Shown here piece by piece: positions 61,106 to 64,000 of a stretch of 64,000 bases of DNA. The stretch comes from an uncultured Paraprevotella sp. (GTDB taxonomy: Bacteria > Bacteroidota > Bacteroidia > Bacteroidales > Bacteroidaceae): contig CALULQ010000002.1 in the NCBI GenBank assembly GCA_944321525.1, positions 62,001-126,000 of the forward strand, in the 5' to 3' direction. A program made the position numbers and the translations under genes. Position 1 is the stretch's first letter. Each line of letters opens with the position of its first letter. The notes below the pieces were generated by a model. It had not been told where the DNA came from and searched no databases. It was given only the letters and a program-made list of their open reading frames with translations.

Positions 61106-62044
61106 TCAGCCTTCCTTCTCCTGTGCCTGGCGCCTGAGCCACTCCTCCTTGGTGCGCTTCCAGCGCTTGTGGGTCCAGAGCCAGTATTGCGGCACTTCGC
61201 GGATTTTCCGCTCCAGAAGTTCCATGAAAAGGGCCGTCATGTCGTATTCCCCGCGCGGCGGCTGCGGCGCCTCCATGCGGCGGAAGGTGCATTCATAATA
61301 ACCGCGCCTCGGGCGGCTGATGTCCGCGAAGAAATAGGCCGCCCCCACGCGCCGCCCAATCTGTTCGGCGCCGGTGAACACGGCCGTGTCGCGGTGGAGG
61401 AAGGGCACGAAGAAGTGCATGCTGTTCCACGTGGGCAACTGGTCGGCAATGAAGCCGATGGCGGTGGGGCGCCCCTCCGACTTCAGTTCCATCACGCGGC
61501 GCAGCGTGTGCTTCATCGGGATGCACTCGCCGCCGAAATGGTTGCGCAGGCGCAGGAAGAACTTGTCCGAGGCCTTATCGTAGAGGGGGTGATAGATTTG
61601 CGCGCAATGCACGACCGGCGATATGCTGTAGGGCAACGAGGCCACCCACTCCCAGTTGCAATAATGCCCCAGATAGATGAACACGAAGTCGCAGCCCTCC
61701 TCCATCACGGCACGCTCCAGCTGCTCCGTGCCATGGAACGTCATGCGCCGGCACATCTCCCGGCGCGAGATGGAGACCAGTTTGAGCGTCTCCACGAAAT
61801 AGTCGCAAAAGAAACGGTAGAAGCGCTTCTCTATGCGGAGCGTCTCGGAAGGGGACTTGTCGGGGAACGAACGCGACAAATTGTCGCGCACCACGCCGCG
61901 GCGGTAGCGCACGCAATAGTAGACCAACAAGAAAAGGGCGTCCGACAAAACGTAAAGCAATCGCAACGGCAACAGGGACAACAGATAGCCTGCCCCCCAC
62001 AACAGGCGATACTTGAAAGTGGTCCATCTCTCTTGCTTTTCCAT
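61106..62044 (-). CDS. LpxL/HtrB-like lipid A acyltransferase
   Basis: The ATG at 62044 (MEKQERWTTF; a TTG four codons earlier is unlikely) gives 312 residues. It has an N-terminal membrane anchor (AGYLLSLLPLRLLYVLSDALFLLVYYCVRYR), the acyltransferase motif LGHYCNWEW (H-x4-E), and FIADQLPTWNSMHFFVPFLHRDTAVFTGAE, as in LpxL/LpxM. It adds a secondary acyl chain to lipid A. A promoter (ATTG-N20-TAGCTTTG at 62103-62134) lies upstream, so this is the first gene of the five-gene LPS operon. Confidence 0.92.
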   Translation of the reverse strand: MEKQERWTTFKYRLLWGAGYLLSLLPLRLLYVLSDALFLLVYYCVRYRRGVVRDNLSRSFPDKSPSETLRIEKRFYRFFCDYFVETLKLVSISRREMCRRMTFHGTEQLERAVMEEGCDFVFIYLGHYCNWEWVASLPYSISPVVHCAQIYHPLYDKASDKFFLRLRNHFGGECIPMKHTLRRVMELKSEGRPTAIGFIADQLPTWNSMHFFVPFLHRDTAVFTGAEQIGRRVGAAYFFADISRPRRGYYECTFRRMEAPQPPRGEYDMTALFMELLERKIREVPQYWLWTHKRWKRTKEEWLRRQAQEKEG

Positions 62045-62102
62045 ACGCTTTCCCAATGCCGGATTGAACTTGCGGTTACAATGTTTTTTAATAAGAATGT
62101 TG

Positions 62103-62134
62103 CAAAGCTAAACAAAGTTTTCCGAACCACCAAT
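62103..62134 (-). promoter_or_regulatory. Promoter of the LPS/galactofuranose operon
   Basis: ATTG (62131-62134), 20 nt, then TAGCTTTG (62103-62110) on the minus strand fits the Bacteroides promoter pattern; 58 nt before the LpxL-like start. Confidence 0.78.
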
Positions 62135-62519
62135 AAATCCATAATAAAAACTCAGAAACTGCCGGGGGTTCCTGCCCCGGCGGGATGTTTCCGCCGCCAC
62201 GCGCGCCCCGGATGACGTTTTCCTGACGCCGCCCCACGCACGGCCTTCATGCGCCCATGACGCCGGAGGGGCGTGCCCGGAATCCCGCGCCGACGTGCGG
62301 AATGCGCCAGCGTACTTTGCGGCAAGTACGCGAGTACTCTCCGCAAAGTACAATCCGGGACTCCGCACGGCGCTTGTCCGTCCCGCGGCGCGAGGCGGAC
62401 GGAAACAAGGACCGCGTTCCACCGCGCGGAAGGACACCCGCCGGGCATTTTTGGACGGTTATGACGCCGTCACCCCGACTTTTTCCCGCCGCAGCGGCAT
62501 GGGAATCATGTTTTTTATC
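62135..62519. other. Non-coding stretch between the LPS operon and pdxB
   Basis: GC-rich, with a short hairpin (GCCGGGG/CCCCGGC, 62161-62181) and the GTACT palindrome at 62312. No gene is supported; open frames on both strands read through the palindrome. Confidence 0.6.
62312..62351. repeat. Dispersed GTACT palindrome, copy 3
   Basis: Arms GTACTTTGCGGCAAGTACGC and GAGTACTCTCCGCAAAGTAC pair at 17 of 20 positions. Same element as at 5002 and 21410, upstream of pdxB. Confidence 0.8.
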
Positions 62520-62527
62520 TATTTTTG
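62520..62527 (+). promoter_or_regulatory. -7 box of pdxB, unusually close to the start codon
   Basis: TATTTTTG fits TAnnTTTG but ends only 4 nt before the ATG at 62532. If used, transcription would start at or next to the start codon and the mRNA would be almost leaderless. No good -33 element is seen. Confidence 0.55.
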
Positions 62528-62531
62528 CAGC

Positions 62532-63587
62532 ATGAAAATAGTTGTTGACGACAAAATCCCGTTCATCCGGGAAGCGCTTGCCCAAATAGCGGACAACGTC
62601 ATCTATAAACCGGGAGCTGCCATCTCGCCCGACGACGTGCGGGATGCCGACGCCCTGATTGTCAGGACGCGGACGCACTGCAACGAAGCGTTGCTCCGGG
62701 GCAGCAAGGTCTCCTTCATCGCCACGGCCACCATCGGGTTCGACCACTTGGACACCGACTACCTGGAACGGGCGCACATCGCCTGGGCCAACTGCCCGGG
62801 CTGCAACGCCAACTCCGTGGGGCAGTACATCCGTTCGTGCCTCATCCTGCTGGAAAAGGAAAAAGGGTTCGACCTGCAGGCCACCACGGTGGGGCTCGTC
62901 GGCGTGGGACACGTGGGGCGGGCGGTCGTCGAAGCCATCCGCCCGCTGGGCGTGAGGCTGCTGCTCAACGACCCGCCACAGGAAGAGCAGCTGCGGCGGG
63001 CGGGGAAACCCTGCGGGGAGTTCACGGACCTGCGCACGCTGCAGGAGGAATGCGACATCATCTCCTTCCACACCCCCTTGGTCACCAAGGGCGACTACCC
63101 GACATTCCACCTGGCCGACGCCGGCTTCTTCGACCGGCTGCGGAAAAAGCCCATCATCGTCAACACCAGCCGCGGAGCCGTGGTGGACAACGCGGCCCTG
63201 CTCCGGGCACTGAAGGAAGGGAGAGTGGGCGACGCCATCGTCGACACGTGGGAGAACGAACCGCACATCGACCTGGAGCTCCTACACCTTATATATATAG
63301 GCACCCCGCACATCGCCGGATATTCCGCCGACGGAAAGGCCAACGCCACCCGCATGGCGCTGACGGCTTTGTGCCGACACTTCCATCTTCCAATTACTTT
63401 CCAAATCCACATCCCACCCCTCCCCCAAGACCGCATCCCGCCCCGCCACCTCGACGGGAAAGAAATGGCCTTGGCCCTGTACAACCCCCACTCCGACAGC
63501 CAGAAACTGAAAGCACACCCGGAACTGTTCGAAGAACTTCGCGGAAACTACCCCTTGAGGAGGGAATTTTTGGACACGGAACCCTGA
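62532..63587 (+). CDS. pdxB: Erythronate-4-phosphate dehydrogenase
   Basis: The start MKIVVDDKIPFIREALAQI at 62532 gives 351 residues; upstream codons in the same frame read through the palindrome and are not coding. It is a D-isomer 2-hydroxyacid dehydrogenase fold: NAD motif VGLVGVGHVGRAVVEAI, NTSRGAVVDNAALLRAL, catalytic acid and His in IDTWENEPHID...GTPHIAGYSADGKANAT. PdxB oxidises 4-phospho-erythronate in the deoxyxylulose-5-phosphate-dependent pathway to pyridoxal phosphate. The C-terminal PdxB dimer domain is present. Confidence 0.95.
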   Translation: MKIVVDDKIPFIREALAQIADNVIYKPGAAISPDDVRDADALIVRTRTHCNEALLRGSKVSFIATATIGFDHLDTDYLERAHIAWANCPGCNANSVGQYIRSCLILLEKEKGFDLQATTVGLVGVGHVGRAVVEAIRPLGVRLLLNDPPQEEQLRRAGKPCGEFTDLRTLQEECDIISFHTPLVTKGDYPTFHLADAGFFDRLRKKPIIVNTSRGAVVDNAALLRALKEGRVGDAIVDTWENEPHIDLELLHLIYIGTPHIAGYSADGKANATRMALTALCRHFHLPITFQIHIPPLPQDRIPPRHLDGKEMALALYNPHSDSQKLKAHPELFEELRGNYPLRREFLDTEP

Positions 63588-63650
63588 AAAAGCCCGTTTT
63601 TCTGCACAAAATAGCACCCAATGTGCAATAATTAACAAATTATTCCGCCG

Positions 63651-63686
63651 TTTGCTTGCATAAGTGAGGAAAAAAAAGTTCCTTTG
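63651..63686 (+). promoter_or_regulatory. acpP promoter
   Basis: TTTGCTTG (TTG at 63656-63658), 20 nt, then TTCCTTTG (63679-63686; one mismatch to TAnnTTTG). It lies 48 nt before the acpP ATG. Confidence 0.65.
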
Positions 63687-63734
63687 CACCAGAATTTACA
63701 GAATTACATTAATAATAATCAAAAAATTACAATT

Positions 63735-63971
63735 ATGTCTGAAATTGAATCTAAAGTAAAAGCTATTATCGTTGATAAATTGGGCGTTGATGAAGCAGAA
63801 GTAGTACCCACGGCAAGTTTCACGAACGATCTGGGCGCAGATTCTTTGGATACGGTAGAGTTGATCATGGAATTCGAAAAGGAATTCAACATCAACATCC
63901 CCGACGACCAGGCTGAAAAGATTGCCACTGTGGGCGACGCCATCAGCTACATCGAAGCTAACGCAAAATAA
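63735..63971 (+). CDS. acpP: Housekeeping acyl carrier protein
   Basis: This 78-residue acidic protein has the phosphopantetheine site [10 protein letters not shown] (Ser37). [23 protein letters not shown] is the standard AcpP opening; the open frame upstream of this ATG is AT-rich leader. It carries fatty acyl intermediates in type II fatty acid synthesis. It differs clearly from the capsule ACP at 51590. The next start codon, 20 nt downstream, fits fabF. Confidence 0.97.
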   Translation: MSEIESKVKAIIVDKLGVDEAEVVPTASFTNDLGADSLDTVELIMEFEKEFNINIPDDQAEKIATVGDAISYIEANAK

Positions 63972-63990
63972 ATTCTCCTAAACGAATAGA

Positions 63991-64000
63991 ATGGAATTGA
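63991..64000 (+). CDS. fabF: Probable start of fabF (3-oxoacyl-ACP synthase II), truncated by the window
   Basis: ATGGAATTG (Met-Glu-Leu) 20 nt after the acpP stop. acpP-fabF order is usual in Bacteroidetes and FabF proteins there often start MELKR. Only three codons are visible, so the call rests on position. Confidence 0.45.

Noticed and set aside
62161..62181. Hairpin GCCGGGG/CCCCGGC as a terminator
   Set aside because: The nearest gene starts to the left and reads away from it, and no T-run follows directly on either strand.
59309..62215. A 968-codon open frame on the plus strand
   Set aside because: It overlaps glf, the LpxL-like gene and a GT2 gene on the other strand, all well identified. 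It arises from GC-rich third positions.

Overview
The window is a stretch of a Bacteroidales chromosome, most likely from the Bacteroides/Phocaeicola group. The evidence is a SusD/RagB outer-membrane lipoprotein, fimbrillin-type and BACON/DUF4302 lipoproteins, a UpxY antiterminator, and promoters that fit the Bacteroides pattern (TTTG or TTG, about 19-20 nt, then TAnnTTTG). No tRNA, rRNA or CRISPR array was seen. No species is claimed.

Layout. 1-4.7 kb: the 3' part of a Sus-like nutrient-uptake operon (SusD, HExxH lipoprotein, DUF4302 lipoprotein, BACON lipoprotein). 5.2-9.9 kb: two secreted proteins on the minus strand, an M6 metalloprotease and a 1028-residue Ig-like protein, that end in similar C-terminal tags. 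10.1-15.1 kb: housekeeping genes (YfhO-like membrane protein, rpsO, fosmidomycin-resistance-type MFS exporter, ogt). 15.1-17.0 kb: a two-gene ATPase plus TOPRIM-like module that resembles anti-phage systems. 17.4-24.9 kb: OmpA-like and fimbrillin-type surface proteins, interrupted by a 1.2 kb array of 162-bp palindrome-rich repeats.

25.1-55.0 kb: one continuous minus-strand polysaccharide locus of 30 genes. It is read from upxY at 55.0 kb through a flippase, a DegT aminotransferase, an acyl-carrier-protein cassette (ACP, two KASIII, SDR, metallo-hydrolase, acetyltransferase), twelve glycosyltransferases, a Wzy-like polymerase, a six-repeat HTH protein, a priming sugar transferase, a PqqD/nucleotidyltransferase/HprK-like trio, and finally Wza and Wzc. 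Its middle (about 36-52 kb) is visibly AT-rich, while the flanks and the distal Wza/Wzc end are GC-rich, so the locus looks mosaic.

Immediately upstream of upxY is a 190-bp element: a perfect 27-bp inverted repeat around a 136-bp segment that carries a Bacteroides-type promoter, next to a tyrosine recombinase gene (55.4-56.6 kb). In the sequenced orientation the promoter points away from the capsule operon, so the sequence appears to record the OFF state of a phase-variable capsule. A second palindrome-rich repeat array (56.8-57.5 kb) lies beyond the recombinase.

57.5-62.0 kb: a lipopolysaccharide/galactofuranose cluster (GT2, WaaP-like kinase, GT2, UDP-galactopyranose mutase, LpxL-like acyltransferase). 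62.5-64 kb: pdxB, acpP and the first codons of a probable fabF. A dispersed GTACT-bearing palindrome occurs at about 5.0, 21.4 and 62.3 kb.
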